Assembly (NCBI RefSeq): GCF_003945545.1
Contig: NZ_CP029617.1
Span: 5,131,001 to 5,195,000 of the forward strand
Origin: Streptomyces sp. WAC 01529
GTDB taxonomy: Bacteria > Actinomycetota > Actinomycetes > Streptomycetales > Streptomycetaceae
Direction: 5' to 3'
Length of the DNA stretch: 64,000 nt
Shown piece by piece: positions 16,836-24,630 of this stretch (within the stretch, counting starts at the first letter, position 1; every line of letters begins with the position of its first letter). The position numbers were made by a program, and so were the translations under genes. The notes beneath the pieces were generated by a model, which did no database searches, was not told where the DNA came from, and saw nothing but the letters and a program-made list of their open reading frames with translations.

Positions 16836-17308
16836 GGCCGCACCACCCCGCTCAGCGCCCCCGCGGGCCCCCGCGGCGGATGCAGGGCCGTCGCCATGGC
16901 ACGGGCGCAGATCCCCCGGACCCGGTCGGCGGGCAGCCCGAGAAGCGCGGCGGTCTGTTCCTCGGCCACTCCCTCGTACATCCGGAGCACGAGGATCAGC
17001 CGTTCCTGGGGGTTCAGCCGCTCCAGGACGCCACCGTGGCCCCGGTGGCGACGCCAGGCCCCACGGGCGAAGCGGAGGGCGACCTGCTGGCGTGTGCGGT
17101 CGTACGGATCCTCGCCGCGCAGCCGGTCCCACGCCGCGTACGTATGCGCGAGGGCGGCGGTGAGCAGGGCACGCGCGCGTGGGTTGTCGTCGGGGCGTTC
17201 CGCGGTGAGCAGCGTCGCGGCATGCAGGAGCCTGCCTGCCGCGCCCGCGACGAACGCCTCGAACTCCCGGGCACGGCGGGCGTCCTGGAACGCCTGCCGT
17301 TCACGCAC
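16832..17308 (-). CDS. SigE-family ECF-like RNA polymerase sigma factor
   Basis: 158 residues. Region 2 is recognisable from FEAFVAGAAGRLLHAATLLTA to HTYAAWDRLRGEDPYDRTRQQ but lacks the usual D-L-V-Q core; region 4 is clear (LERLNPQERLILVLRMYEG, then EEQTAALLGLPADRVRGICA). The GTG at 17308 is preferred because GGGAGG precedes it by 4 nt; an in-frame upstream ATG at 17350 has none. The degenerate region 2 suggests weak or specialised promoter recognition. Translationally coupled to the membrane peptide downstream. Confidence 0.82.
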   Translation of the reverse strand: MRERQAFQDARRAREFEAFVAGAAGRLLHAATLLTAERPDDNPRARALLTAALAHTYAAWDRLRGEDPYDRTRQQVALRFARGAWRRHRGHGGVLERLNPQERLILVLRMYEGVAEEQTAALLGLPADRVRGICARAMATALHPPRGPAGALSGVVRP

Positions 17309-17393
17309 CGCGCCTCCCGGCCGCAAGCAGAGGAGGGCAACCCCCGGCAAGGGGGCGTCCTGGTCTCATATGAGGCCAGACGCGGCGCCGGGG

Positions 17394-17912
17394 TCAAGAC
17401 TCCGGAGTGGCCGGAACCTCTCCGCCGGGTGCCGCGTGTGACATCTGCCGGGCCGAGAGGGCGGAATTGAAGCGTGTGAGGAGCGCGCAGAAGCTCTCCC
17501 GCTCCTGTGGCGCCCAGTCCTGCGTCAGCTCGGCCATCAGCTCGCGCCGCGAGGAACGCACCTCGTCGAGCCTGGCCTGGCCGCGCGGCGACAGCTGGAG
17601 CACCACGGCACGGCCGTCCTCGGGGTGCGAGGTGCGCTTGACGAGCCCGGTGTCGACCAGCGGGGCGACCTGCCGGGTGACCGTCGAGGAGTCGATGCCC
17701 ATGCTCGCCGCGAGCGCCTTGACGCCCATCGGCCCTTCCTTGTCGAGGCGGTTCAGCAGCAGATAGGCGGCACGGTCCATGGAGTTGCGGACCTGGCCTA
17801 CCCCGCCGAGGCGGGTCTGCTCCGCGCGGCGGGCGAAGACGGCCACCTGGTGCTGCAGGCTGTCGAGAAGGCCGGGTTCACTGGCGGTCGTCATGTCCGG
17901 AGTTGTGGGCAT
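17394..17912 (-). CDS. MarR-family transcriptional regulator
   Basis: 172 residues with the MarR winged helix: LNRLDKEGPMGVKALAASMG, the recognition helix SSTVTRQVAPLVDTGLVKR and the wing HPEDGRAVVLQLSPRGQ. Flanking helices would form the dimer interface. The start is either ATG 17912 or ATG 17894; neither has a strong ribosome-binding site. It is divergent from ilvA across 157 bp, but whether it controls it is unknown. Confidence 0.9.
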   Translation of the reverse strand: MPTTPDMTTASEPGLLDSLQHQVAVFARRAEQTRLGGVGQVRNSMDRAAYLLLNRLDKEGPMGVKALAASMGIDSSTVTRQVAPLVDTGLVKRTSHPEDGRAVVLQLSPRGQARLDEVRSSRRELMAELTQDWAPQERESFCALLTRFNSALSARQMSHAAPGGEVPATPES

Positions 17913-18069
17913 GGCCGGGGGCTCACTTCATGCGAGGGCGGTGGGTTGGGGGACAGGGTACGCGGCCACGGCGCGGACCGTACCTGCGCTGCGCAAACCT
18001 ACGCGCAGAACAGTCTCGGCCCTTGGTCACCGAAGGAGGACTCCGGCGACGGCTGCGAGACTTGGGACC

Positions 18070-19299
18070 ATGAGCTACCGCACGCCGCACTTCCTGCCGA
18101 CAGTCACCCTCGACGACGTGCGCGGCGCACGGAAGATGCTCTCCGGAGTGGCCCGGATGACGGCGATGGAGGGCAGCAGGCACCTGTCCCAGCTGGTCGG
18201 CGCGCCGGTCCACCTCAAGTGCGAGAACCTCCAGCGGACGGGTTCGTTCAAGCTGCGCGGGGCCTACGTACGGATCGCGGGGCTGCTCCCCGAGGAGCGC
18301 GCCGCGGGTGTGGTGGCCGCCAGCGCGGGCAACCACGCGCAGGGCGTGGCCCTCGCCTCCTCGCTGCTCGGCGTGGGCTCCACCGTGTTCATGCCCGCCG
18401 GCGCACCGCTGCCCAAGGTCGCGGCGACCAGGGAGTACGGCGCCGAGGTGCGGCTGCACGGCCAGGTCGTCGACGAGACGCTGGCCGCCGCGCAGGAGTA
18501 CGCGCGCGAGACGGGCGCGGTCTTCATCCACCCCTTCGACCACCCCGACATCATCGCGGGGCAGGGCACGGTCGGCCTGGAGATCCTGGAGCAGTGCCCG
18601 GAGCTGCGCACCCTCGTGGTCGGCGTCGGGGGCGGCGGTCTCGCGGCGGGCATCGCGGTGGCCGTCAAGGCTCTGCGCCCCGACGTGCGGATCGTCGGCG
18701 TGCAGGCGGCGGGCTCCGCGGCCTACCCGCCCTCGCTCGCCGCCGGGCACCCGGTGTCGATCGACAACCCCGCGACCATGGCCGACGGCATCAAGGTCGG
18801 ACGCCCCGGAGACGTGCCGTTCCAGCTGATCGAGGACCTGGTCGACGACATCGTCACGGTCTCCGAGGACGAGCTGTCCAGCGCCCTGCTGCTCTGCCTG
18901 GAGCGCGCCAAGATGGTCGTCGAACCGGCCGGCGCCAGCCCCGTCGCGGCCCTGCTGAGCAGCCCGAAGTCGTTCGACGGCCCGGTCGTGGCGCTGCTCT
19001 CCGGCGGCAACGTGGACCCGCTCCTGATGCAGCGCATCCTGCGCCAGGGCATGGCGGCGGCGGGCCGCTACCTGTCGCTGCGGCTGCGCCTGACCGACCG
19101 CCCCGGCGCGCTGGCCGACCTCCTCGGTGTGCTGACGGTGATGGATGCCAACGTCCTCGACGTGAGCCACGTACGCACCGATCCGCGCCTCGGTCTCACG
19201 GAGGTGGAGGTGGAGCTGCACCTGGAGACGAAGGGCCCCGAGCACTGCGCCGAGGTGGGCACGGCGCTGCGCGAGGCGGGCTACACGGTCATCGGCTGA
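18070..19299 (+). CDS. ilvA: Threonine ammonia-lyase (threonine dehydratase)
   Basis: Converts L-threonine to 2-oxobutanoate and ammonia. 409 residues, fold-type II PLP enzyme with Lys61 in TGSFKLRGA, the AASAGNHAQG phosphate/substrate loop and the GVGGGGLAAG glycine loop. The C-terminal 80 residues (SLRLRLTDRPGALADLLGVL) form one ACT domain, the layout of the short, non-isoleucine-inhibited or catabolic-like class. The ATG at 18070 follows GGGA. It precedes the ABC transporter genes by 117 bp without shared function. Confidence 0.93.
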   Translation: MSYRTPHFLPTVTLDDVRGARKMLSGVARMTAMEGSRHLSQLVGAPVHLKCENLQRTGSFKLRGAYVRIAGLLPEERAAGVVAASAGNHAQGVALASSLLGVGSTVFMPAGAPLPKVAATREYGAEVRLHGQVVDETLAAAQEYARETGAVFIHPFDHPDIIAGQGTVGLEILEQCPELRTLVVGVGGGGLAAGIAVAVKALRPDVRIVGVQAAGSAAYPPSLAAGHPVSIDNPATMADGIKVGRPGDVPFQLIEDLVDDIVTVSEDELSSALLLCLERAKMVVEPAGASPVAALLSSPKSFDGPVVALLSGGNVDPLLMQRILRQGMAAAGRYLSLRLRLTDRPGALADLLGVLTVMDANVLDVSHVRTDPRLGLTEVEVELHLETKGPEHCAEVGTALREAGYTVIG

Positions 19300-19416
19300 G
19301 CCGCCCGCGGTGCGCCCGCGCGACGGCCGTACCGGCATTTGCCGGGCGCGGAAGGTCCGGCAAACCTAGACTTCTCCCAGAAAGTCCTTCATCCCCGGAC
19401 CTCTGGGAGAACCCAC

Positions 19417-20397
19417 ATGCCAGGCGCCATATACGCCGAAGGCCTGGTGAAGACCTTCGGCGAGGTCAGGGCTCTGGACGGCGTCGATCTGGACGTCCCG
19501 GAGGGCACCGTGCTCGGTCTGCTCGGACCGAACGGCGCGGGTAAGACCACCGCGGTGCGCTGTCTGACGACGCTCCTGACCCCCGACAGCGGCCGGGCCT
19601 TCGTCGCCGGGATCGACGTGCTCAAGCATCCGAACGAGGTGCGCCGCTCCATCGGCCTCTCCGGTCAATTCGCGGCCGTGGACGAGTACTTGACGGGCCG
19701 TGAGAACCTCCAGATGGTCGGTCAGCTCTACCAGATGAAGGCCAAGGAGGCCAAGGTCAGAGCGGGCGAGCTGCTCGACCGGTTCAACCTCGCCGACGCC
19801 GCCGACCGCCCCTCCAAGACGTACTCGGGAGGCATGCGCCGCCGCCTCGACCTCGCGGCCGCGCTCGTCGTCTCGCCGCCGGTGATGTTCATGGACGAGC
19901 CCACCACCGGCCTCGACCCGCGCAACCGCCAGCAGCTGTGGGAGGTCATCGAGGAACTGGTCTCGGGCGGTACGACGCTGCTCCTGACCACGCAGTATCT
20001 GGAGGAGGCCGATCACCTGGCGCACGACATCTGCGTCGTCGACCACGGCCGCGTCATCGCCCGCGGCACCGCCGACCAGCTCAAGGCCAGGACCGGCGGC
20101 GAGCGCGTCGAGGTCGTGGTGCACGAGCGCGAGCACATCGCCACCGCCTCCGAGGTCCTGCGCGGCCTCGGCAAGGGCGAGGTCACCGTCGCCGAGCACA
20201 CGCGCAAGCTGACCGTGCCCGTCACCGGCGGCGCCAAGCTGCTCGCCGAGGTCATCCGCGAGCTGGACACCCGCGGCATCGAGATCGACGACATCGGTCT
20301 GCGCCGCCCCACCCTCGACGACGTCTTCATCTCCCTCACCGGCCACGTCGCCGCGCTGGAGGACGAGGACGAGGGCACGAAGGAGGCCGGCAAGTGA
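19417..20397 (+). CDS. ABC transporter ATP-binding protein, DrrA type
   Basis: 326 residues, drug/polyketide-exporter group. Walker A LGPNGAGKTT, Q-loop LSGQFAAVDEYLTGRENL, ABC signature YSGGMRRRLDLAA, Walker B VMFMDEPTTGLDP and the C-terminal DrrA domain with RPTLDDVFISLTG. The ATG at 19417 follows TGGGAGA. Its TGA overlaps the GTG of the permease reading frame (GTGA). That permease is disrupted in this genome, and the intact permease now begins 302 bp further on, so the native ATPase probably pairs with the newcomer. Confidence 0.95.
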   Translation: MPGAIYAEGLVKTFGEVRALDGVDLDVPEGTVLGLLGPNGAGKTTAVRCLTTLLTPDSGRAFVAGIDVLKHPNEVRRSIGLSGQFAAVDEYLTGRENLQMVGQLYQMKAKEAKVRAGELLDRFNLADAADRPSKTYSGGMRRRLDLAAALVVSPPVMFMDEPTTGLDPRNRQQLWEVIEELVSGGTTLLLTTQYLEEADHLAHDICVVDHGRVIARGTADQLKARTGGERVEVVVHEREHIATASEVLRGLGKGEVTVAEHTRKLTVPVTGGAKLLAEVIRELDTRGIEIDDIGLRRPTLDDVFISLTGHVAALEDEDEGTKEAGK

Positions 20398-20702
20398 GCA
20401 CCCTCACCGACACGCCGCGCGCGACGGCCCCCAGGCCCGCGGGCGGCATCGGCCAGTCCGTCAGGGACTCCCTGGTCGTCGCCAAGCGGAACCTCATCCG
20501 CATGTCCCGCACCCCGAATCCTGTTGGCACAGCTTCGATTCGGTCCAGCTCACCACAGGCCATCCGAGAGACTGACTCCCTTGCCCTTGCGCTCAGGAAC
20601 CTGATCCGCGTGAGCCGCGACCAGGATCGTGCTCGCGCGTCTCAGCTAGGTAGCGCCTCAGGCATGCGGCGGCCTGACGCCGGGAAGGAGCAGACGAAGT
20701 GA
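20394..20702 (+). pseudogene. Truncated native ABC-2 permease, N-terminal 40 residues plus unrelated tail
   Basis: The frame starts with GTG overlapping the ATPase stop, exactly as expected for the partner permease, and matches it for about 40 residues through QSVRDSLVVAKRNLIRMSRTP. Near 20514 homology ends and the frame runs through foreign sequence to a TGA at 20702, which itself overlaps the GTG of the second permease. The 102-residue product has no transmembrane helix and cannot be a permease; its remaining job may be to couple translation of the downstream copy. The missing C-terminal part lies at 23571-24036. Confidence 0.85.
20556..20618 (+). repeat. Degenerate third copy of the permease N-terminal segment
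   Basis: Within the chimeric frame the peptide QAIRETDSLALALRNLIR resembles QSVRDSLVVAKRNLIRM of the native permease (codons from 20454) and QSVRDSLVVARRNLIRM of the second permease (codons from 20759). Three successive N-terminal segments therefore lie within 400 bp, pointing to repeated recombination at this target. Confidence 0.55.
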
Positions 20703-21565
20703 GCGCTGTATCCGACCGTCGACCGCTCTTGGCACCTCGCCCTAAAGGCGGCATCAGCCAGTCGGTCCGGGATTCGCTGGTCGTGGCACGCAGGAACCTG
20801 ATTCGTATGACCAGGATTCCTGAAATGATCCTCTTCGGGGTCATTCAGCCGGTGATGTTCGTGGTGTTGTTCACGTATGTCTTCGGCGGCTCCATCAACA
20901 TTCCAGGTGCGCCCGGGGGGAGCGCGAGTGCCTACAAGGAATTCCTGATGGCGGGCATCTTCGCGCAGACCGTCACCTTCGCCACCGCGGGCGCGGGCGC
21001 CGGTATCGCCGACGACATGCACAAGGGTCTCATCGACCGCTTCCGGTCGCTGCCCATGGCGCGCGGCGCGGTACTCACCGGCCGCACCCTCGCGGATCTG
21101 GTGCAGACGGCCGTGACCTTGGCCGTGCTGGCGCTGGTGGCCCTGATCGTCGGCTGGCGCACGCACGAGAACCTTGGAAAGGTACTGGCGGGCTTCGGCC
21201 TGCTCCTGCTGCTCGGATACGCGTTCACCTGGATCGGCGCACTGATCGGCCTGTCTGTGCGGACCCCGGAGGCAGCGACCTCGGGGGGGCTGATCTGGTT
21301 GTTCCCACTGACGTTCATCTCGAATGCGTTTGTGCCGGTCAACGGGATGCCGAGGTTTCTCCAGTACATCGCCGAGTGGAACCCGTTCAGCGCCACGGTG
21401 GCGGCAGCCCGAGAGCTGTTCGGCAACACGATCGAGGGTGTTCCGAAGTCAGTCACCGGAGCTTGGCCGATGGAGCACCCCGTCTTGGCTTCGTTGATTT
21501 GGTCCGTGATCATCATCGTGGCGTTCCGCACGCTGGCGGTCCGCAAGTATCGCTCGGCGACCTGA
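20699..21565 (+). CDS. Intact ABC-2 type permease (DrrB-like), second copy
   Basis: 288 residues with six predicted membrane spans and the ABC-2 block FISNAFVPVNGMP-x-FLQYIAEWNPFSA. It aligns throughout with both fragments of the native permease, ending in the same FRTLAVRKYRSAT. GTG at 20699 overlaps the preceding TGA, copying the native ATPase-permease junction. Codon use is mixed: codons 1-85 and the last 90 use many A/T-ending codons, while the middle (about 20965-21130) is G/C-ending like the host, hinting at a mosaic. A terminator follows at 21590. Probably the working partner of the upstream ATPase. Confidence 0.9.
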   Translation: MSAVSDRRPLLAPRPKGGISQSVRDSLVVARRNLIRMTRIPEMILFGVIQPVMFVVLFTYVFGGSINIPGAPGGSASAYKEFLMAGIFAQTVTFATAGAGAGIADDMHKGLIDRFRSLPMARGAVLTGRTLADLVQTAVTLAVLALVALIVGWRTHENLGKVLAGFGLLLLLGYAFTWIGALIGLSVRTPEAATSGGLIWLFPLTFISNAFVPVNGMPRFLQYIAEWNPFSATVAAARELFGNTIEGVPKSVTGAWPMEHPVLASLIWSVIIIVAFRTLAVRKYRSAT

Positions 21566-21589
21566 CCAAGAGGCGCAGCCACCAACGGA

Positions 21590-21624
21590 GAGAGCCCCTG
21601 CCAGGGGTACAGGCAGGGGCTCTC
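21590..21624. terminator. Strong hairpin terminator after the second permease
   Basis: GAGAGCCCCTGCC / GGCAGGGGCTCTC, perfect 13-bp stem with a 9-nt loop, 24 bp after the permease stop. It closes the ATPase-permease transcript before the low-GC genes. Confidence 0.9.
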
Positions 21625-21721
21625 GCGCTTAAGCCTACGGGGTCAGACCGTCTGAGTGCGCAGGGCGCTTACGAAGGCCCTCAGGCATCACCTGAAACGT
21701 CAAAGACACCACCTCAGGAAC

Positions 21722-21925
21722 CTAGCTGTCCCTGACGGTGACACTCCCGTGCGCGAGGGCTCGGGCCCGCGCCCAGAAGATCGGGCGCGTGTCCGCGCTG
21801 CCAGGGCGGCGCAACTCCTGGAGCAGGCACAGATCCGTGCGATGCCGGCGACGCTGATCCCGCAGGTCTGCGGCCGAGGGCCCCACGATACGAACGTGAG
21901 GCACCAGGACGAGGTCACCGGACAC
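21722..21925 (-). CDS. Possible small basic protein in the inserted region
   Basis: A 67-residue open frame (GTG 21925) rich in Arg and ending VTVRDS, located 32 bp downstream of the 50-residue membrane peptide on the same strand. The GTG lacks a clear ribosome-binding site, and I recognise no family. Could be a real small gene of the element or a chance frame. Confidence 0.3.
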   Translation of the reverse strand: MSGDLVLVPHVRIVGPSAADLRDQRRRHRTDLCLLQELRRPGSADTRPIFWARARALAHGSVTVRDS

Positions 21926-21957
21926 GAGTGATCGAGGGATGACGGCTGAGTGTCCCC

Positions 21958-22110
21958 TCAGCCGACCGTCAAAACTAGCCCTTGGCCGAGTGCAATCAGC
22001 ACGGCCATGATGGCACCGACCACCACCAGGACTCCGAGGAGCCGGGCAGTCCGGCGCTGCTCTCCGATGGCGTACCGCACTGTGCGCCACCACTCCTTGC
22101 CGAGCTTCAT
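21958..22110 (-). CDS. 50-residue single-pass membrane peptide
   Basis: Reads MKLGKEWWRTVRYAIGEQRR, then a 26-residue hydrophobic helix containing LLGVLVVVGAIMAVLIALG. The basic, Trp-rich N-terminus and single helix resemble small membrane or toxin-like peptides carried by mobile elements; no family is assigned. It is divergent from the regulator at 22256 and shares its repeat-containing promoter region. The start ATG at 22110 is preceded by AGGCTT, a weak site. Confidence 0.6.
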   Translation of the reverse strand: MKLGKEWWRTVRYAIGEQRRTARLLGVLVVVGAIMAVLIALGQGLVLTVG

Positions 22111-22169
22111 AAGCCTCACCCTTCAGTCTGTGCAGGTGAGTTGAGAGTCCAGGACCCCTCACAGTGATG

Positions 22170-22223
22170 ATTCACGGCGATACGCTGTGCTCCACAAAGA
22201 ACCGTGGTGAATCGTGGTGAACC
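22170..22223. promoter_or_regulatory. Repeat-rich operator candidate between divergent element genes
   Basis: Two adjacent 10-bp units GTGGTGAATC and GTGGTGAACC (22204-22223) plus an inverted ATTCAC at 22170-22175 that mirrors GTGAAT. The cluster lies between the membrane peptide gene and the regulator's TTG start, the usual place for an autoregulatory operator. Confidence 0.5.
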
Positions 22224-22255
22224 GAGCCTTCGGCTCCACGAAAGGGAGGGACACC

Positions 22256-23104
22256 TTGCCAGGGTCAGCCAGTCGAGCGGTAGAGATTCCGGACGCAATC
22301 CCTAAGGGGCCGCTCCGCACGTGGTTGGAGTGGCTGAAGGAGCTGCGCTGGAAGGCGGGAACGCCTTCGCTGTCCGCCATCGCGGAGCGGACCGCAGCGA
22401 GAGGGCAGAAGATCAGTACCGCCACGGTGCGGCGCCTGCTGTTGGGAGAGACATGCAGTGAAGGCCCCGCGGTTGCCTTGGCCTACACCCTGGCTGAACT
22501 TGACACTCGGCCGGTTGTAGGCCGACCTGCTGACGATTGGGATGCTTTCGATTCACGGTTGTCCGCCCTAATCTCTGGACTGCGTTCCACGAGCGGGATC
22601 ACACGGAAACTTGCTCCGCTCTATCCTTCTACGTGCCCTATGGAACGGACTGCTACCGGTATCTGTCCCCTCTGCGACCAGTCACATGAAACGGCGGGTG
22701 ACGAGGGGATCAAAGCAGGGGCAAGAATTGAAATTTTTCAGAAGTTGAACCACCGCGCTCTGCCCGTTCCTGAAGGAGTTTCCGGTGAGTTTGAGCTACC
22801 AAGGTCCATCGGCGCTTGCGCCGATGTCGAGCCAGAGGCCAAACGAGTCCTGGCTGAGACGTTGCATGGGATGCTTGGCGCGCTTGAAATAGATGCCGCT
22901 GCATTCACACAGAGATGGCACCTGGAGCCCTGGGGTGCACGGGTTTACACAACGGGTGTTGTGGTCCCTTCAAGGGAATTCATCGATCTCCTCGTGCGGC
23001 TGTACGAGGAAAAGCATGGCCCGCTGAGCGAAAGGGCAAGAACTCATCTTCTGGCGATGTATGTGGCAGCTCTTGAAGCTGGCACCGGAGCCCCAAGGGC
23101 ATAG
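22256..23104 (+). CDS. Putative DNA-binding regulator of the inserted element
   Basis: 282 residues from TTG 22256, chosen because GGGAGGG lies 5 nt upstream; starting at GTG 22214 would place the operator-like repeats inside the gene. The N-terminus has a helix-turn-helix pattern (SLSAIAERTAARGQKISTA, then VRRLLLGET), as in phage- and plasmid-type regulators. The middle has CPMERTATGICPLC, a possible zinc-binding knuckle. Codon use is much more A/T-tolerant than neighbours, indicating recent acquisition. Exact family not recognised. Confidence 0.6.
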   Translation: MPGSASRAVEIPDAIPKGPLRTWLEWLKELRWKAGTPSLSAIAERTAARGQKISTATVRRLLLGETCSEGPAVALAYTLAELDTRPVVGRPADDWDAFDSRLSALISGLRSTSGITRKLAPLYPSTCPMERTATGICPLCDQSHETAGDEGIKAGARIEIFQKLNHRALPVPEGVSGEFELPRSIGACADVEPEAKRVLAETLHGMLGALEIDAAAFTQRWHLEPWGARVYTTGVVVPSREFIDLLVRLYEEKHGPLSERARTHLLAMYVAALEAGTGAPRA

Positions 23105-23167
23105 ACCAACCGACTCCAATGATGTTGTTACCGCACCCCATCTGATGCAGCATCGCGAGCCGTCTGA

Positions 23168-23425
23168 GCCTGCGTTGCCGGCTGGCTGTTTGAGACCGAA
23201 GGGCAGGAAGGCAGGGCGAAGAAGATGCTGGCTGCGGTGGACAGGTTGGTACCCGCCTTGACAACTTCACCTTTGAACAGAAGCTCGACAGGCTCGATCT
23301 GCTTGACGTTCGAGTGCAGATCACCGGCAACGCCCCCTGTCGAGGTCACTGATGAGATGTGGGACAAGGTGCGGGGAACCCTGTCGGGGAACCGACAGTG
23401 GACGGAGTTTGGCTCCGGGGAGTAG
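23168..23425 (+). pseudogene. Frameshifted C-terminal remnant of a large serine recombinase
   Basis: Three short frames together read like the tail of a Streptomyces large serine integrase: WLFETEGQEGRAKKMLAAVD (frame of 23225), then LDNFTFEQKLDRLDLLDVRV and QITGNAPC (frame of 23239), then VEVTDEMWDKVRGTLSGN ending at the stop at 23423. At least two indels separate them and the catalytic domain is absent, so the recombinase is dead. Family assignment rests on remembered motifs. Confidence 0.6.
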
Positions 23426-23570
23426 GAGCGGGCTCTAGAGGCCCTGGCGCCTTACGAGCGTGTCCCTGTGCCGCCTGCACGCGTGCTGCCCCCCATGCTG
23501 GTGACAGGCGCGGCCGACCCGGAGTTCGCCGCCGAACGTGCAGCTCAAGGGCGGTGCGAAGACAGCTGCA

Positions 23571-24036
23571 ACAACGCAAAGACCGCGCTGACCCTGCTCG
23601 TCCTCGCGGTCGTGGCGCTGCTCGTCGGCTGGCGCGTCCACGAGGGGATCGGGAAGGCGCTCGGCGCCTTCGGCCTGCTGCTCCTGCTCGGCTACGCCTT
23701 CACCTGGGTCGGCGCGCTCATCGGCCTCTCGGTGCGCACCCCGGAGGCGGCCACCTCGGGCGGGCTGATCTGGCTCTTCCCGGTCACGTTCATCTCGAAC
23801 GCGTTCGTGGACTCCAGCCAGATGACGCCCTGGCTGCGGCACGTGGCCGACTGGAACCCCTTCAGCGCCACCGTCCAGGCCTGCCGCGAGCTCTTCGGCA
23901 ACCCGGGCGTCTCGGCCTCCACGGCCTGGCCTGGCCCATGGAGCATCCGGTCTGGGCCTCGGTGATCTACTCGATCCTGATCATCCTGGTCTTCCGCACG
24001 CTGGCGGTCCGCAAGTACCGCTCGGCGACGGCCTGA
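23571..24036 (+). pseudogene. C-terminal remnant of the native ABC permease, frameshifted
   Basis: Permease homology resumes at about codon 133 with TALTLLVLAVVALLVGWRVH and continues through LSVRTPEAATSGGLIWLFP and ADWNPFSATVQACRELFGN. Near 23930 a 5-bp duplication (CCTGG CCTGG) shifts the frame, and the end WPMEHPVWAS ... AVRKYRSATA continues in another frame to 24036. Codon use is host-like (strong G/C at third positions), marking this as the original gene. There is no start signal, so it is not expected to be made. Confidence 0.85.
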
Positions 24037-24079
24037 GGCCTCTGAGAAGACTCCTGAGACCCCTGAGGCACCCTGGCAC

Positions 24080-24120
24080 ACGACGGGGCCCCGGCACTCA
24101 CCGTGCCGGGGCCCTGTCGT
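24080..24120. terminator. Bidirectional hairpin between the permease remnant and greA
   Basis: Near-perfect 18-bp stem (ACGACGGGGCCCCGGCAC and its complement, one mismatch) with a 5-nt loop, centred in the 96-bp convergent gap. Confidence 0.9.
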
Positions 24121-24132
24121 GGAAAAGCGGCG

Positions 24133-24630
24133 TCAGGCCTTGTACGGCTTGGCGTCGAGGATCTTGACGGAGGCGAGCTTGCCGTTCGGCAGTTCGTACT
24201 GCGCGTCCGCGCCGATCTTCTTGCCGTTCACGCCCGAGCCCAGCGGGGACTGCGGCGAGTACGTCTCGATGTCGTTGCTCGCGTACTCGCGGGAGGCGAG
24301 CAGGAACGTCAGGGTGTCGTCCTCGTCGCCGTCGAAGGCGATGGTCACGACCATGCCGGGCGCCACCATGCCGTCCGCGGCCGGGGCCTCACCGACCTTG
24401 GCGGTCTCCAGGAGCTGGGTCAGCTGGCGGACGCGGAGCTCCTGCTTGCCCTGCTCCTCCTTCGCCGCGTGGTACCCGCCGTTCTCGCGCAGGTCCCCCT
24501 CCTCGCGCGCCGCCGCGATCTTCGCGGCGATCTCGGTGCGCGCGGGACCAGACAGGTGCTCCAGCTCGGCCTTGAGCTGGTTGTACGCCTCCTGGGTCAG
24601 CCAGGTGACGTTCTCGCTGGTCTGGGTCAC
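24133..24630 (-). CDS. greA: Transcription elongation factor GreA
   Basis: Rescues backtracked RNA polymerase by stimulating cleavage of the nascent RNA. 165 residues: an N-terminal coiled coil with the acidic tip REEGDLRENGGYHAAKEEQG (about residues 43-62) and a C-terminal FKBP-like domain ending with SPLGSGVNGKKIGADA. The GTG at 24630 is preferred over an upstream ATG because GAGGAG stands 6 nt before it. The C-terminal domain has the longer loop usual in actinobacteria. Converges on the permease remnant. Confidence 0.96.
   Translation of the reverse strand: MTQTSENVTWLTQEAYNQLKAELEHLSGPARTEIAAKIAAAREEGDLRENGGYHAAKEEQGKQELRVRQLTQLLETAKVGEAPAADGMVAPGMVVTIAFDGDEDDTLTFLLASREYASNDIETYSPQSPLGSGVNGKKIGADAQYELPNGKLASVKILDAKPYKA

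Larger units (their letters stand above)
20514..23570. mobile_element. Integrated element remnant splitting an ABC permease gene
   Basis: About 3.06 kb separates the two pieces of the native permease. It carries a second intact permease, a terminator, a lower-GC stretch (clearest at 22150-23400) with a divergent pair of small genes and a regulator, and the frameshifted end of a large serine recombinase next to the right junction. About 90 codons of the native permease are missing. Boundaries are inferred from loss of permease homology; no att core or flanking repeat was identified. Confidence 0.65.

Noticed and set aside
23468..23965. Open frame reading into the permease remnant from upstream
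   Set aside because: Its first 33 residues have no permease similarity and no ribosome-binding site; a frameshift follows near 23930, so it is listed as a pseudogene.
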